From Mycolicibacterium neoaurum (GTDB lineage Bacteria > Actinomycetota > Actinomycetes > Mycobacteriales > Mycobacteriaceae): a stretch of 64,000 nt of DNA. The notes beneath the pieces are model-generated. The model saw nothing but the letters and a program-made list of their open reading frames with translations. It was not told where the DNA came from and made no database searches. This document shows, piece by piece, positions 42,963-51,706 of the stretch. Numbering within the stretch: the first letter of the stretch is position 1; each line of letters begins with the position of its first letter. The DNA lies in contig NZ_JAQIIX010000002.1 in the NCBI RefSeq assembly GCF_036946495.1, positions 1,302,001-1,366,000 of the forward strand, read 5' to 3'. The translations under genes were made by a program, and so were the position numbers.

Positions 42963-45311
42963 TCAGCCTCGTGGAGGTGGCGGATTCTCCGGCGGGGGCC
43001 CGTAGTGGCCCGGCGGCGAACCGTGTCGTGGGCCACCGTACTGCCCGTGCTGCGGATCGGGCTGCCCAGGCTGCGGGGGCCCGTACTGCTGCTGGGGCGG
43101 GGGCCCGTACTGCTGCTGGGGTGGCGGACCGTACTGCGGCGGCGGGGCGCCCTCGCGCGGCGGCCAGCCCGGTGCATGCCAGCCTGCGGGCGCGCCGTAG
43201 TCGGGTTGGGCGTGGCCGTTGGGAGCGCCGTGCGCACCGTGGGAGCCACCGAATCCGTTGGCACCGGATCCATTGGCACCCGATCCGTTGACACCGGAGC
43301 CGCCGTCGGCGGGCCGGTTGGCCTCCGCCGCGCGGCTGGCCTCCAGGATCGCGGCCTTATAGGCGGGTTCTTTCACCGGCGGCGGCCACGGCTCGCCGCG
43401 TTCGATCGCGATCTCGCCCGGGGTCTTGATTGGCGGCTTGTCCGAGGGCACCCGGCCACCGAAGTCGTCGAACATCGTCAATCGGGGCCGCTTCTTGACC
43501 TGACCGAAGATCGCCTCCAGCTCGACTCGGTGCAGCGTTTCCTTCTCCAGCAGCTCTCCGGCAAGGATATCCAGCACGTCGCGGTACTCGGTGAGGATCT
43601 CCCAGGCCTCGGTGTGCGCGGCCTCGATGAGCTTGCGCACCTCCTCGTCGATCTCGCGAGCCACCTCATGACCGAAATCGGATTGGGTACCCATGGAGCG
43701 GCCGAGGAAGGGATCGCCGTGCTCGCTGCCATAACGGACCGCACCCAATTTGGCGCTCATGCCGTATTCGGTGACCATGGCGCGGGCGATCTTGGTGGCC
43801 TGCTCGATATCGGACACCGCACCGGTGGTGGGCTCGCGGAACACGAGTTCCTCGGCGGCGCGACCACCCATCGCGAACACCAGTCGAGCGATCATCTCGG
43901 AGCGGGTCATCAGACCCTTGTCGTCCTCGGGCACCGCCACGGCATGCCCGCCGGTGCGGCCGCGAGCCAGGATGGTCACCTTGTAGATCGGCTCGATATC
44001 GGGCATCGCCCAGGCCGCCAGCGTGTGGCCGCCCTCGTGGTAGGCGGTGATCTTCTTCTCGTGCTCGCTGATGATGCGGCTCTTGCGGCGCGGACCGCCG
44101 ACGACCCGGTCGACCGCCTCTTCCAGTGCCGCGCCGGTGATGACGGTGCCGTTCTCGCGGGCGGTCAGCAGCGCCGCCTCGTTGATGACGTTGGCCAGAT
44201 CGGCGCCGGACATGCCGACGGTCCGCTTGGCCAGCCCGTCCAGATCCGCATCGGGTGCGATCGGTTTGCCCGCCGAGTGCACCTTGAGGACGGCGCGACG
44301 ACCGGCCAGATCCGGGTTCGAGACCGGGATCTGGCGGTCGAATCGGCCGGGGCGCAGGAGCGCGGGATCCAGGATGTCCGGGCGGTTGGTCGCGGCGATC
44401 AGGATGACGCCCTGGCGATCGCCGAATCCGTCCATCTCGACGAGCAGCTGGTTCAGCGTCTGCTCACGTTCGTCGTGGCCACCGCCGAGGCCGGCGCCGC
44501 GCTGACGGCCGACGGCGTCGATCTCGTCGACGAAGATGATGCAGGGGCTGTTCTGCTTGGCCTGTTCGAACAGGTCACGCACGCGAGAGGCGCCGACACC
44601 GACGAACATCTCGACGAAGTCCGAACCCGAGATGGTGAAGAAGGGCACCCCCGCCTCCCCGGCGACCGCCCGTGCCAGCAGGGTCTTGCCGGTGCCGGGA
44701 GGACCGAACAGCAGCACACCGCGCGGGATCTTCGCGCCGAGAGCCTGGTAGCGGCTCGGATTCTGCAGGAAGTCCTTGATCTCGTAGAGCTCCTCGACGG
44801 CCTCGTCGGCGCCGGCCACGTCGGCGAAGGTGGTCTTGGGCATGTCCTTCGAAAGCTGCTTGGCCTTGGACTTGCCGAAGCCGAAGCCCATCCGGCCGCC
44901 GGACTGCATCCGGGAGAACATGACGAACAGGCCGACCAGCAGCAGCAGCGGGAGCATGTAGATGAGCAGGGTGCCCAGGACGCTGCCCTGGTTGACGACC
45001 GTGTTGATCTTGGCGTTCTTGGCGCTGAGGTCGTCGAACAGCTGCACACCCACGCCGGTGGGGTACTTGGTGAGGATCTTGTCGCTGTTCTCGGTGTCAC
45101 CGTTGCCGGATTTCAGATCGAGGCGTAGCTGCTGCTCGCGATCGTCGATCTGGGCGCTGTTGACGTTGCCCGCCTCGATCTGGGCCATCGCCACCGAGGT
45201 ATCCACCGGCTTGTAGCCGCGGGTGTCGTCACTGAAGTAGAAGAAGGACCAGCCAAGCAGCAGCACCACGGCGATCGCCGTGAGCGTGCGAACGACATTC
45301 TTACGGTTCAT
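42963..45311 (-). CDS. ftsH: ATP-dependent zinc metalloprotease FtsH
   Basis: 782 aa. Two membrane helices (about 7-24 and 111-131) flank a periplasmic domain. The AAA+ module has FGPPGTGKTLLARAVAGE (about 203), Walker B IIFVDEIDAVGRQRG and the SRH. The protease site is AYHEGGHTLAAW (about 423). The C-terminal 140 residues are disordered, with SGANG repeats and Tyr-Gly-Pro/Gln repeats. It degrades misfolded membrane proteins. In this window it heads the fol/pan run. Confidence 0.96.
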   Translation of the reverse strand: MNRKNVVRTLTAIAVVLLLGWSFFYFSDDTRGYKPVDTSVAMAQIEAGNVNSAQIDDREQQLRLDLKSGNGDTENSDKILTKYPTGVGVQLFDDLSAKNAKINTVVNQGSVLGTLLIYMLPLLLLVGLFVMFSRMQSGGRMGFGFGKSKAKQLSKDMPKTTFADVAGADEAVEELYEIKDFLQNPSRYQALGAKIPRGVLLFGPPGTGKTLLARAVAGEAGVPFFTISGSDFVEMFVGVGASRVRDLFEQAKQNSPCIIFVDEIDAVGRQRGAGLGGGHDEREQTLNQLLVEMDGFGDRQGVILIAATNRPDILDPALLRPGRFDRQIPVSNPDLAGRRAVLKVHSAGKPIAPDADLDGLAKRTVGMSGADLANVINEAALLTARENGTVITGAALEEAVDRVVGGPRRKSRIISEHEKKITAYHEGGHTLAAWAMPDIEPIYKVTILARGRTGGHAVAVPEDDKGLMTRSEMIARLVFAMGGRAAEELVFREPTTGAVSDIEQATKIARAMVTEYGMSAKLGAVRYGSEHGDPFLGRSMGTQSDFGHEVAREIDEEVRKLIEAAHTEAWEILTEYRDVLDILAGELLEKETLHRVELEAIFGQVKKRPRLTMFDDFGGRVPSDKPPIKTPGEIAIERGEPWPPPVKEPAYKAAILEASRAAEANRPADGGSGVNGSGANGSGANGFGGSHGAHGAPNGHAQPDYGAPAGWHAPGWPPREGAPPPQYGPPPQQQYGPPPQQQYGPPQPGQPDPQHGQYGGPRHGSPPGHYGPPPENPPPPRG
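43077..43124. repeat. 24-bp tandem repeat inside the ftsH tail
   Basis: Two copies of a 24-bp unit differ at one base, with a degenerate third copy behind them. Each full copy encodes YGPPPQQQ in the disordered FtsH C-terminus. The whole-codon length keeps the frame, so copy number could vary between strains. Confidence 0.7.
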
Positions 45312-45475
45312 ACGTCAGTTCGGTTCATCGATATCTGCGGCCGCGCGGGTGCGCCGGCCGACCCGGTCCTTCCGATATACGCAGTTGGGAAACTAAAGGC
45401 TACCGCTTGAACAACGATCGGAAGTTCCCGGCCGGGATGCTCGTCACGGCCAGGAACGTGTGCTTGGGTGAGACG

Positions 45476-46411
45476 ATGCTCACACCAACCGAACGGTTAG
45501 TCGATACCAACGGCGTGACGCTTCGCGTGACGGAGGCAGGTGAGCGCGGCAACCCGGTGGTGGTGCTGGCTCACGGCTTTCCCGAGCTCGCGTATTCCTG
45601 GCGCCACCAGATCCCTGAGCTGGCGGCTGCCGGCTACCACGTTTTGGCCCCTGACCAGCGTGGATACGGTGGCTCGTCACGACCCGAGGCGATCGAGGCC
45701 TACGACATCATCGAGCTGACCAACGACATCGCCGGACTGCTCGACGATGTGGGCGCCGAGCGCGCGGTGCTGATCGGTCACGATTGGGGCTCCCCGGTGG
45801 TAACCAACTTCCCGCTGTTCCACCCCGATCGGGTTCGCGCGATCGCCGCGCTGAGCGTGCCGCCGATCCCGCGGGCATCGGCCCCGCCCACCCAGATCTG
45901 GCGCGGGATCTTCGGCGACAATTTCTTCTACATCCTGTATTTCCAGGAACCCGGCGTCGCCGATGCCGCGCTGGGCGCCGATCCGCGGGCCTCGCTGCAG
46001 CGGATGGTCGCCTTGGAGGGCTTCGGCGGCCCGGTCGACGAGATGGCCGACAATCCGCTGCCCCCGCTGCCCGAGTGGATGAACGCCGATGAGTTCGACG
46101 AGTACGCCCGGGCTTTCGAGGCGACCGGCTTCACCGGCCCGTTGAACTGGTACCGCAATTTCGACCGCAACTGGGAGCTCACCGATCCGGCTGCCGGCCG
46201 GGTGGTCACCACCACCATCACCGCGCCCGTGCTCTTCCTGGCCGGCAGCGTAGATCCCGTGCTGAGCTTCACCCCACGCGACCATGTCCGGGAGGTGGCC
46301 ACCGGCGAGTACTACGAGGTTCTGCTCGACGGCGCCGGCCACTGGTTGCAACAGGAGCGCCCCACCGAGGTCAACGCCGTGCTGCTGGAGTTCCTCGGGG
46401 GGCTGGCGTGA
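45476..46411 (+). CDS. ephA: epoxide hydrolase EphA-like
   Basis: 311 aa from ATG 45476 (MLTPTERLVDTNG). The oxyanion motif is AHGFPELAYSWRHQ (about 31), followed by DQRGYGGSSRP, nucleophile Asp in GHDWGSPVV (about 101), lid tyrosines in NFFYILYFQEPG (about 148), acid in GSVDPVLSF and His in GAGHWLQQERP. It matches recalled Rv3617 EphA. It would open epoxides with water. It begins an operon with two oxidoreductase genes and overlaps the next gene by 4 nt. Confidence 0.9.
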   Translation: MLTPTERLVDTNGVTLRVTEAGERGNPVVVLAHGFPELAYSWRHQIPELAAAGYHVLAPDQRGYGGSSRPEAIEAYDIIELTNDIAGLLDDVGAERAVLIGHDWGSPVVTNFPLFHPDRVRAIAALSVPPIPRASAPPTQIWRGIFGDNFFYILYFQEPGVADAALGADPRASLQRMVALEGFGGPVDEMADNPLPPLPEWMNADEFDEYARAFEATGFTGPLNWYRNFDRNWELTDPAAGRVVTTTITAPVLFLAGSVDPVLSFTPRDHVREVATGEYYEVLLDGAGHWLQQERPTEVNAVLLEFLGGLA

Positions 46412-47601
46412 GCGCCCCGCTGAACTTCGGGGTGTTCGTCACCCCGTTCCATCCGCCCGGCCAATCCCCCACCCTGGCTCTGCAATACGACATGGACCGG
46501 GTCGAGGAGCTGGACCGGTTGGGTTACGACGAGGCCTGGTTCGGCGAACACCATTCCGGCGGTTACGAACTGATCTCCTGCCCCGAGGTGTTCATCGCGG
46601 CGGCCGCCGAGCGCACCCGCCACATCCGCCTCGGCACCGGGGTGGTGTCACTGCCCTATCACCATCCGCTGATGGTGGCCGACCGCTGGGTGTTGCTGGA
46701 CCATCTGACCCGTGGCCGGGTGATGTTCGGGACCGGCCCCGGCGCGCTGCCCTCGGACGCCTACATGATGGGCATCGATCCGGTCGACCAGCGCCGGATG
46801 ATGCAGGAGTCCCTCGAGGCGATCCTGGCGCTGTTCCGCGCGGCGCCCGACGAGCGCATCGATCGCCAGACCGATTGGTTCACGCTACGCGATGCCGCGC
46901 TCCAGGTTCGGCCATACACCTGGCCATATCCGGAAATATCGACCGCTGCAATGGTTTCCCCGTCCGGCCCGCGACTGGCCGGCCAGCTGGGAACCTCTCT
47001 GCTGTCGCTGTCGATGTCGGTGCCCGGCGGTGCGGCAGCGGTGGAGACAACCTGGGATATCGTCACCGACCAGGCCCAGCGGTCCGGCCGCGATGCCCCC
47101 GACCGCAAGGATTGGCGGGTGCTGGGCATAGTCCACGTCGCCGACACCAAGGAGCAGGCCATCGAGGACTGCACCTACGGGTTGCAGGATTTCGCGAACT
47201 ATTTCGGCGCGGCCGGTTTCGTCCCACTGTCCAACGCGACCGACGGCGGCGCCGATGATGCCCGCGCGTTCGTCGAAGACTATGCGGCCAAGGGTAATTG
47301 CTGTATCGGCACCACCAACGAGGCCATCGCCTACATCCAGGATCTACTGGACCGCTCGGGCGGATTCGGCACGTTCCTGATGCTGGGGCACGATTGGGCC
47401 TCGCCGGCGGCGACGTATCACTCCTACGAACTGTTCGCCAGGGAGGTGATCCCGCATTTCAAGGGACAGCTGACCGCTCCGCACGCCTCCCACGAGTGGG
47501 CGAAGGGTATGCGAAATCAGTTGCTCGGCCGCGCGGGACAGGCGATTGTCAACGCGATCACCGAGGCTGCCGACGACTCCGCCGCCAAGGCGACGAGCTG
47601 A
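46408..47601 (+). CDS. LLM-class flavin-dependent monooxygenase (Rv3618 type)
   Basis: 397 aa. The bacterial luciferase-like barrel is shown by LNFGVFVTPFHPPGQ at the start, YDEAWFGEHHSGGYELI (about 35), IRLGTGVVSLPYHHPLMVADR (split, about 73) and GRVMFGTGPGALPSD (about 106). It probably oxidises a substrate with FMNH2 and oxygen. It sits between ephA and a dehydrogenase gene with one- to four-base overlaps. The substrate is unknown. Confidence 0.88.
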   Translation: MSAPLNFGVFVTPFHPPGQSPTLALQYDMDRVEELDRLGYDEAWFGEHHSGGYELISCPEVFIAAAAERTRHIRLGTGVVSLPYHHPLMVADRWVLLDHLTRGRVMFGTGPGALPSDAYMMGIDPVDQRRMMQESLEAILALFRAAPDERIDRQTDWFTLRDAALQVRPYTWPYPEISTAAMVSPSGPRLAGQLGTSLLSLSMSVPGGAAAVETTWDIVTDQAQRSGRDAPDRKDWRVLGIVHVADTKEQAIEDCTYGLQDFANYFGAAGFVPLSNATDGGADDARAFVEDYAAKGNCCIGTTNEAIAYIQDLLDRSGGFGTFLMLGHDWASPAATYHSYELFAREVIPHFKGQLTAPHASHEWAKGMRNQLLGRAGQAIVNAITEAADDSAAKATS

Positions 47602-48617
47602 TGCGCGCCGCCGTTCTCCGCGATGGCGCGATGGTCGTCCGCGACGACATCCCCGAACCCATCCCCGGCCCAGGTCAGGTGCTGGTGGCGGTCAAGGCCT
47701 GCGGGATCTGCGGTTCGGACCTGCATTTCGCATCCCATGGCGACGAGATGCTGGCGGCCGGCGCGGAGATGGAGGGCATGCCCGACACGCTGGCAGGCAT
47801 CGATCTGGCCGCCGATGTCTACATGGGCCACGAGTTCAGCGCCGAGGTACTGGACGCGGGCCCTGGGACCGACGCGCCCGCCGCCGGCACGATTGTCACA
47901 TCGGTGCCGGTGCTGGTGTCAGCGTCCGGTCTGGAGATGATCGTCTACAGCAACTCGACCGTCGGCGGTTACGCCGAACGGATGCTCCTGTCGGCGCCGC
48001 TGCTGCTGCCGGTGCCCAACGGCCTGGACCCGCGCCACGCCGCGCTGACCGAACCGATGGCCGTCGGTCTGCACGCGGTGAACACCTCGCAGGTCCAACG
48101 CCGGGAGACCGCACTGGTCATCGGGTGTGGGCCGATCGGGATCGCCATCATCGCCGCACTACGCTACCGCGGCGTAGAAACCATTGTGGCGTCTGACTTC
48201 TCACCCACCCGGCGTGAGTTGGCCGCACGGATGGGTGCGCACGTGACGGTCGATCCGAGCCAAGGGTCACCGTTTCACCGCAGCGCGCCGGCAGTGGTGT
48301 TCGAAGCCGTGGGTGCTCCGGGCATCCTCGACGACGTCATGCGCAGGGCACCGGCCGGTGCTCGGGTGGTGATCGCCGGGGTCTGCATGCAACCCGATAC
48401 GGTGCACCCGTTCTTCGCCAGCGCCAAACAGCTCAGCCTGCATTTCGTGTTCGGCTATGACCCGGCAGAGTTCGCCGAGTCGCTGCGAGCTATCGCCGAG
48501 GGGGATATCGATGTCGCCCCGATGATCACCGGCGAGGTCGGACTGGACGGTGTGGCGGGGGCTTTCGCCGATCTGTCCGATCCCGAGCGGCATTGCAAGA
48601 TCCTCGTCACGCCGTGA
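47601..48617 (+). CDS. zinc-binding medium-chain dehydrogenase (alcohol dehydrogenase-like)
   Basis: 338 aa from ATG 47601. Catalytic zinc site residues are in CGICGSDLHF (about 34) and MGHEFSAEV (about 74). The Rossmann motif is VIGCGPIGIAIIAAL (about 173). The four-Cys structural zinc lobe usual in this family is missing: the segment after GHE contains no Cys. It probably oxidises an alcohol formed by the two preceding enzymes. Its start shares one base with the preceding stop (TGATG). Confidence 0.88.
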   Translation: MRAAVLRDGAMVVRDDIPEPIPGPGQVLVAVKACGICGSDLHFASHGDEMLAAGAEMEGMPDTLAGIDLAADVYMGHEFSAEVLDAGPGTDAPAAGTIVTSVPVLVSASGLEMIVYSNSTVGGYAERMLLSAPLLLPVPNGLDPRHAALTEPMAVGLHAVNTSQVQRRETALVIGCGPIGIAIIAALRYRGVETIVASDFSPTRRELAARMGAHVTVDPSQGSPFHRSAPAVVFEAVGAPGILDDVMRRAPAGARVVIAGVCMQPDTVHPFFASAKQLSLHFVFGYDPAEFAESLRAIAEGDIDVAPMITGEVGLDGVAGAFADLSDPERHCKILVTP

Positions 48618-48635
48618 ACGGTTAGGGTGCGAAAC

Positions 48636-49376
48636 ATGACCTTCGCGCAACGATTGCCGGTCCGTGTCAGCCTCGCAGCCCTCGCAGGCGTCCTCACCAT
48701 CGGGATGACCGCCTGTGATTCGAACTCCGGTCCGGTCGCGACGGGTCAGCCCGCCGCGGAGACGGGCCGACAGGTCACTGTCGTGGGCTCCGGCGAGGTC
48801 CAGGGCACCCCGGACACGTTGACGGTTTCGGCGGCGATGGAGGCGATCGCCCCAGACGTCTCCGGCGCGCTGAACCAGACCAGTCAACGCCAGCGAGCCG
48901 TGATTGACGCGTTGACCGGGGCCGGCATCGAGGAACGCGATATCAGTACCAGCCAGGTGTCGCTGCAGCCGCAGTACAACACCGACGGGAGCCGTATCGA
49001 CTCCTACCGCGCGAGCAACGGGGTGGACGTGAAGATCCGCGACGCGGGCCAGGCCTCCGACATTCTGGCGCTGATAGTCGACACCGGTGGCGACGCGACA
49101 CGGATCAACTCCGTGAGCTACTCGATTGCTGACGACTCGCAGTTGGTGCGTGACGCGCGCGCCCGCGCCTTCGACGATGCCAAGGCTCGCGCCCAGCAAT
49201 ACGCCGAACTGTCGGGCCTGAACCTGGGTGACGTGGTGTCGATCTCGGAGGCTTCCGGGTCGACTCCCCCGCCACCGATGCCGATGCCGCGCGGTGCGAT
49301 GGCCGAGGCGGTTCCGCTGTCTCCGGGACAGCAGACCGTCGGGTTCACCGTGACGGCGGTGTGGGAACTGAGCTGA
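48636..49376 (+). CDS. lpqG: SIMPL-domain lipoprotein LpqG
   Basis: 246 aa from ATG 48636. The lipobox is MTAC followed by DSN (about 27). The SIMPL (DUF541) domain follows with VVGSGEVQGTPDTLTVS (about 50), ERDISTSQVSLQPQY and ARARAFDDAKARAQQYAELSG split over two helices. It corresponds to Rv3623, just before hpt in M. tuberculosis. The cell-surface function is unknown. Confidence 0.87.
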   Translation: MTFAQRLPVRVSLAALAGVLTIGMTACDSNSGPVATGQPAAETGRQVTVVGSGEVQGTPDTLTVSAAMEAIAPDVSGALNQTSQRQRAVIDALTGAGIEERDISTSQVSLQPQYNTDGSRIDSYRASNGVDVKIRDAGQASDILALIVDTGGDATRINSVSYSIADDSQLVRDARARAFDDAKARAQQYAELSGLNLGDVVSISEASGSTPPPPMPMPRGAMAEAVPLSPGQQTVGFTVTAVWELS

Positions 49377-49477
49377 CCCCAGCCGTCTGGCGGCAGGGCC
49401 GGGGCCAACCCAATCCCTGGTTGCGCGCTGTTCTCTGTTCAGTTGTCAAGGTGCGCTGTGGCTTTGGGCGCTTTGGG

Positions 49478-50800
49478 TTATGCGGCGGTCGGTAGGTCGG
49501 TCATGGTGCGTCGGGCGTGCGATCGCAGATGCTCCGGTTCGGGCCCGCCGGGTGTGTGCGGTGGGATGAACCAGGGATGGCGATCCCTACCGAGATAGAC
49601 CCGCCAGCCACCGTGATGGATGAGACTGTGGTGCAGCCGGCACAGCAGCACCCCGTTGTCCACACTGGTTGCGCCACCGGCGCTCCAGGGTTGGATGTGG
49701 TGGGCATCGCACCAGGACACCGGCCGCCCACACCCAGGATGGGCACACCCACCATCACGCACGCCGAGTGCTTTGCGGATCGCCGGGGTGAACAGCCGTT
49801 CGGCCCGGCCAACGTCCAGCGGTACTCCGGTGTGATCGACGACCACCGAGGTCAACGTCGAGTCACAGGCGATCAGGTCCGCGGTCGCGGCGCTGACCGG
49901 TCCGGCGAACCCGAGCCGATCCACCGCGCCCCCACTCACCCCCGGGTGCACCGGACGGATGAGGGTGACGTGTGGGAGCACCCCGCCGGACATCGGACGC
50001 CGCGACTGCGACAAATAGGTGCGCAGCACCTGCCCGATCGCCTCCGCCCGCCGGGTGTTGATCGGCCGCGGGTCCGGAGAGCCGTCCGGCAGCGGGACCG
50101 GTCGGCACAACGGATCCAACGCCGCACACAGCTCGTCCCCGGTCCCGACATCCAGGTCGAGAATGGCCTCGAAGCGGCCCTCGCCGTTCTGGACCAAGGT
50201 CATCACATTCAGCGCGGTGTCCTCGGCGACCGGCACCACCCGCTCCTCGGGCGGAAGACTCGCGGCGCGGTCGAGGGCGATCGCGCGGGCCTTCGCCGCC
50301 ACCTCGGCCGGGGTGGTCTGCACCATCAACGCGCGCACCACCGTCGCCCGATCGTCGTCGGATAAGGGCGTCCGCGCGTCGATGTGGGTGACACCTTTGC
50401 CGACGGCGTCGGCGAACTCGATACCGATCCCACCCAACCGCTGCGCGGTCGTCAGCGCCCCCAAAGACGGGGCCATCCGCCCGACCCGTACCGCGCGGGT
50501 CGCCGCACCCGGGGCCATACCCAACAACCTCAACAAATCGGTGCCGGTGCGCAGGTGCCGCCGCCCCGGCACACCCGCCCGCTCAGCCGCCGCCACCGCC
50601 GAGGCGATCACAAAATCCAACAGATTCCGCGCCGACACCGCCGCAGCCAACACCGCCAACAACGGCTCGTCATCGACCACCGGCCGAGCACACCGCACCA
50701 ACCGACCCAAGCTCGACCCGACATCATCCTCAGGACAGATTCCCGGCGTCAGCTCATCGATCAACGCATCAACAAACAAATCCAGACAGGTGGAGTCCAT
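49478..50800 (-). CDS. 13E12-type DUF222/HNH endonuclease-domain protein
   Basis: 440 aa from ATG 50800 (MDSTCLDLF); the frame stays open to ATG 50953. The N-terminal DUF222 helical domain (about 20-280) is followed by a C-terminal HNH nuclease motif with CAHPGCGRPVSWCDAHH (about 362) and LLCRLHHSLIHHGGW (about 395). Such genes form the REP13E12 family, present in several copies in mycobacteria and used as phage attachment sites in some. An exact LexA-type box lies upstream, so DNA damage should induce it. It interrupts the lpqG-hpt neighbourhood. Confidence 0.87.
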   Translation of the reverse strand: MDSTCLDLFVDALIDELTPGICPEDDVGSSLGRLVRCARPVVDDEPLLAVLAAAVSARNLLDFVIASAVAAAERAGVPGRRHLRTGTDLLRLLGMAPGAATRAVRVGRMAPSLGALTTAQRLGGIGIEFADAVGKGVTHIDARTPLSDDDRATVVRALMVQTTPAEVAAKARAIALDRAASLPPEERVVPVAEDTALNVMTLVQNGEGRFEAILDLDVGTGDELCAALDPLCRPVPLPDGSPDPRPINTRRAEAIGQVLRTYLSQSRRPMSGGVLPHVTLIRPVHPGVSGGAVDRLGFAGPVSAATADLIACDSTLTSVVVDHTGVPLDVGRAERLFTPAIRKALGVRDGGCAHPGCGRPVSWCDAHHIQPWSAGGATSVDNGVLLCRLHHSLIHHGGWRVYLGRDRHPWFIPPHTPGGPEPEHLRSHARRTMTDLPTAA

Positions 50801-50953
50801 AACGGAGACCGGCTTTCCCCACAGCACCCAACCAAGGGCACCATCAAACACACACAGCCCGCACGACCCCCGGACAGGGACCGTCGAACCTCGCGGCGAC
50901 CGAAGTCGCGGTCTGCGGCTCACCAGATCCGAGGATCGGGAACCACGGCGCAT

Positions 50954-50969
50954 TCGAACTTGTGTTCGA
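50954..50969. promoter_or_regulatory. LexA (SOS) box upstream of the HNH gene
   Basis: TCGAAC-TTGT-GTTCGA matches the mycobacterial SOS consensus TCGAAC-N4-GTTCGA exactly. It lies in the 317-bp region 50801-51117, otherwise without a recognised gene, between the HNH gene and hpt. Nothing else convincing was seen in that stretch. Several 13E12 genes of M. tuberculosis are reported LexA targets. Confidence 0.8.
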
Positions 50970-51117
50970 GTCTACGCCGAGAGATCCGCGGCGGCAAGGG
51001 GTTCTGGGGCGCAAAAGACAGTCATTGGACCGATCGGGCTGACAGCGCCACGCTGGACTGTTCCGAAGCATCTAACCCGACGGACAACATGAGTCCCCGA
51101 AGGGCATGCCGGCACCG

Positions 51118-51693
51118 CTACGACGACTGGTAAACCTTGGGCTCCAGCGTGCCGATATAGGGCAGGTCGCGGTACCGCTCGGCGTAGTCGAGGCCGTAAC
51201 CAACCACGAACTCGTTGGGGATGTCGAACCCGATATAGGTGACATCGACGTCGGCACGCACCGCATCGGGCTTGCGCAACAGCGTGCAGACGCGCAGCGA
51301 ACGGGGGTTGCGCGTCGCGAGATTGCGCAACAGCCACGACAGCGTCAGGCCCGAATCGATGATGTCTTCGACGATCAGCACGTCGCGGTCGTGGATATCG
51401 CGGTCCAAGTCCTTCAGGATGCGCACCACGCCAGAGGAGGACGTCGAGGATCCGTAGGAGCTGACCGCCATGAACTCCAACTGGGTAGGCACCGCGATGG
51501 CACGTGCCAGGTCTGTCACGAACATGACGGCACCCTTCAACACCGTGATCAGGAGCAGATCCTGGTCACCGGCGCCCGCACGATAATCGGCGGCGATCTG
51601 GGCGGCGAGTTCGGCAGTCTTGGCCTTGATCTCGTCTTCGGATAGCAAGACCGACTTGATATCGCCGGGATACAACTCCGCAGTCACGCCCAC
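51118..51693 (-). CDS. hpt: hypoxanthine phosphoribosyltransferase
   Basis: 191 aa from GTG 51693 (GTG 51687 and GTG 51723 are alternatives; the latter overlaps tilS by 17 nt). The core motifs are TAELYPGDIKSVL, LLITVLKGAVMF (about 56), SSYGSSTSSSGVV and the PRPP loop VLIVEDIIDSGLTLSW (about 106). It salvages hypoxanthine and guanine. It follows tilS as in M. tuberculosis. Confidence 0.94.
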   Translation of the reverse strand: MGVTAELYPGDIKSVLLSEDEIKAKTAELAAQIAADYRAGAGDQDLLLITVLKGAVMFVTDLARAIAVPTQLEFMAVSSYGSSTSSSGVVRILKDLDRDIHDRDVLIVEDIIDSGLTLSWLLRNLATRNPRSLRVCTLLRKPDAVRADVDVTYIGFDIPNEFVVGYGLDYAERYRDLPYIGTLEPKVYQSS

Positions 51694-51706
51694 AGCGTAG
51701 CGGTGC

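Noticed and set aside
41492..43294. apparent 600-residue protein extending folP upstream
   Set aside because: The part before GTG 42331 runs over folE and the ftsH tail in another frame. Only the downstream 279 residues match dihydropteroate synthase.
43005..45128. 707-codon open frame on the plus strand opposite ftsH
   Set aside because: Same cause: it is the complement of FtsH with AAA+ and HExxH motifs. No ribosome binding site and no recognisable domain.
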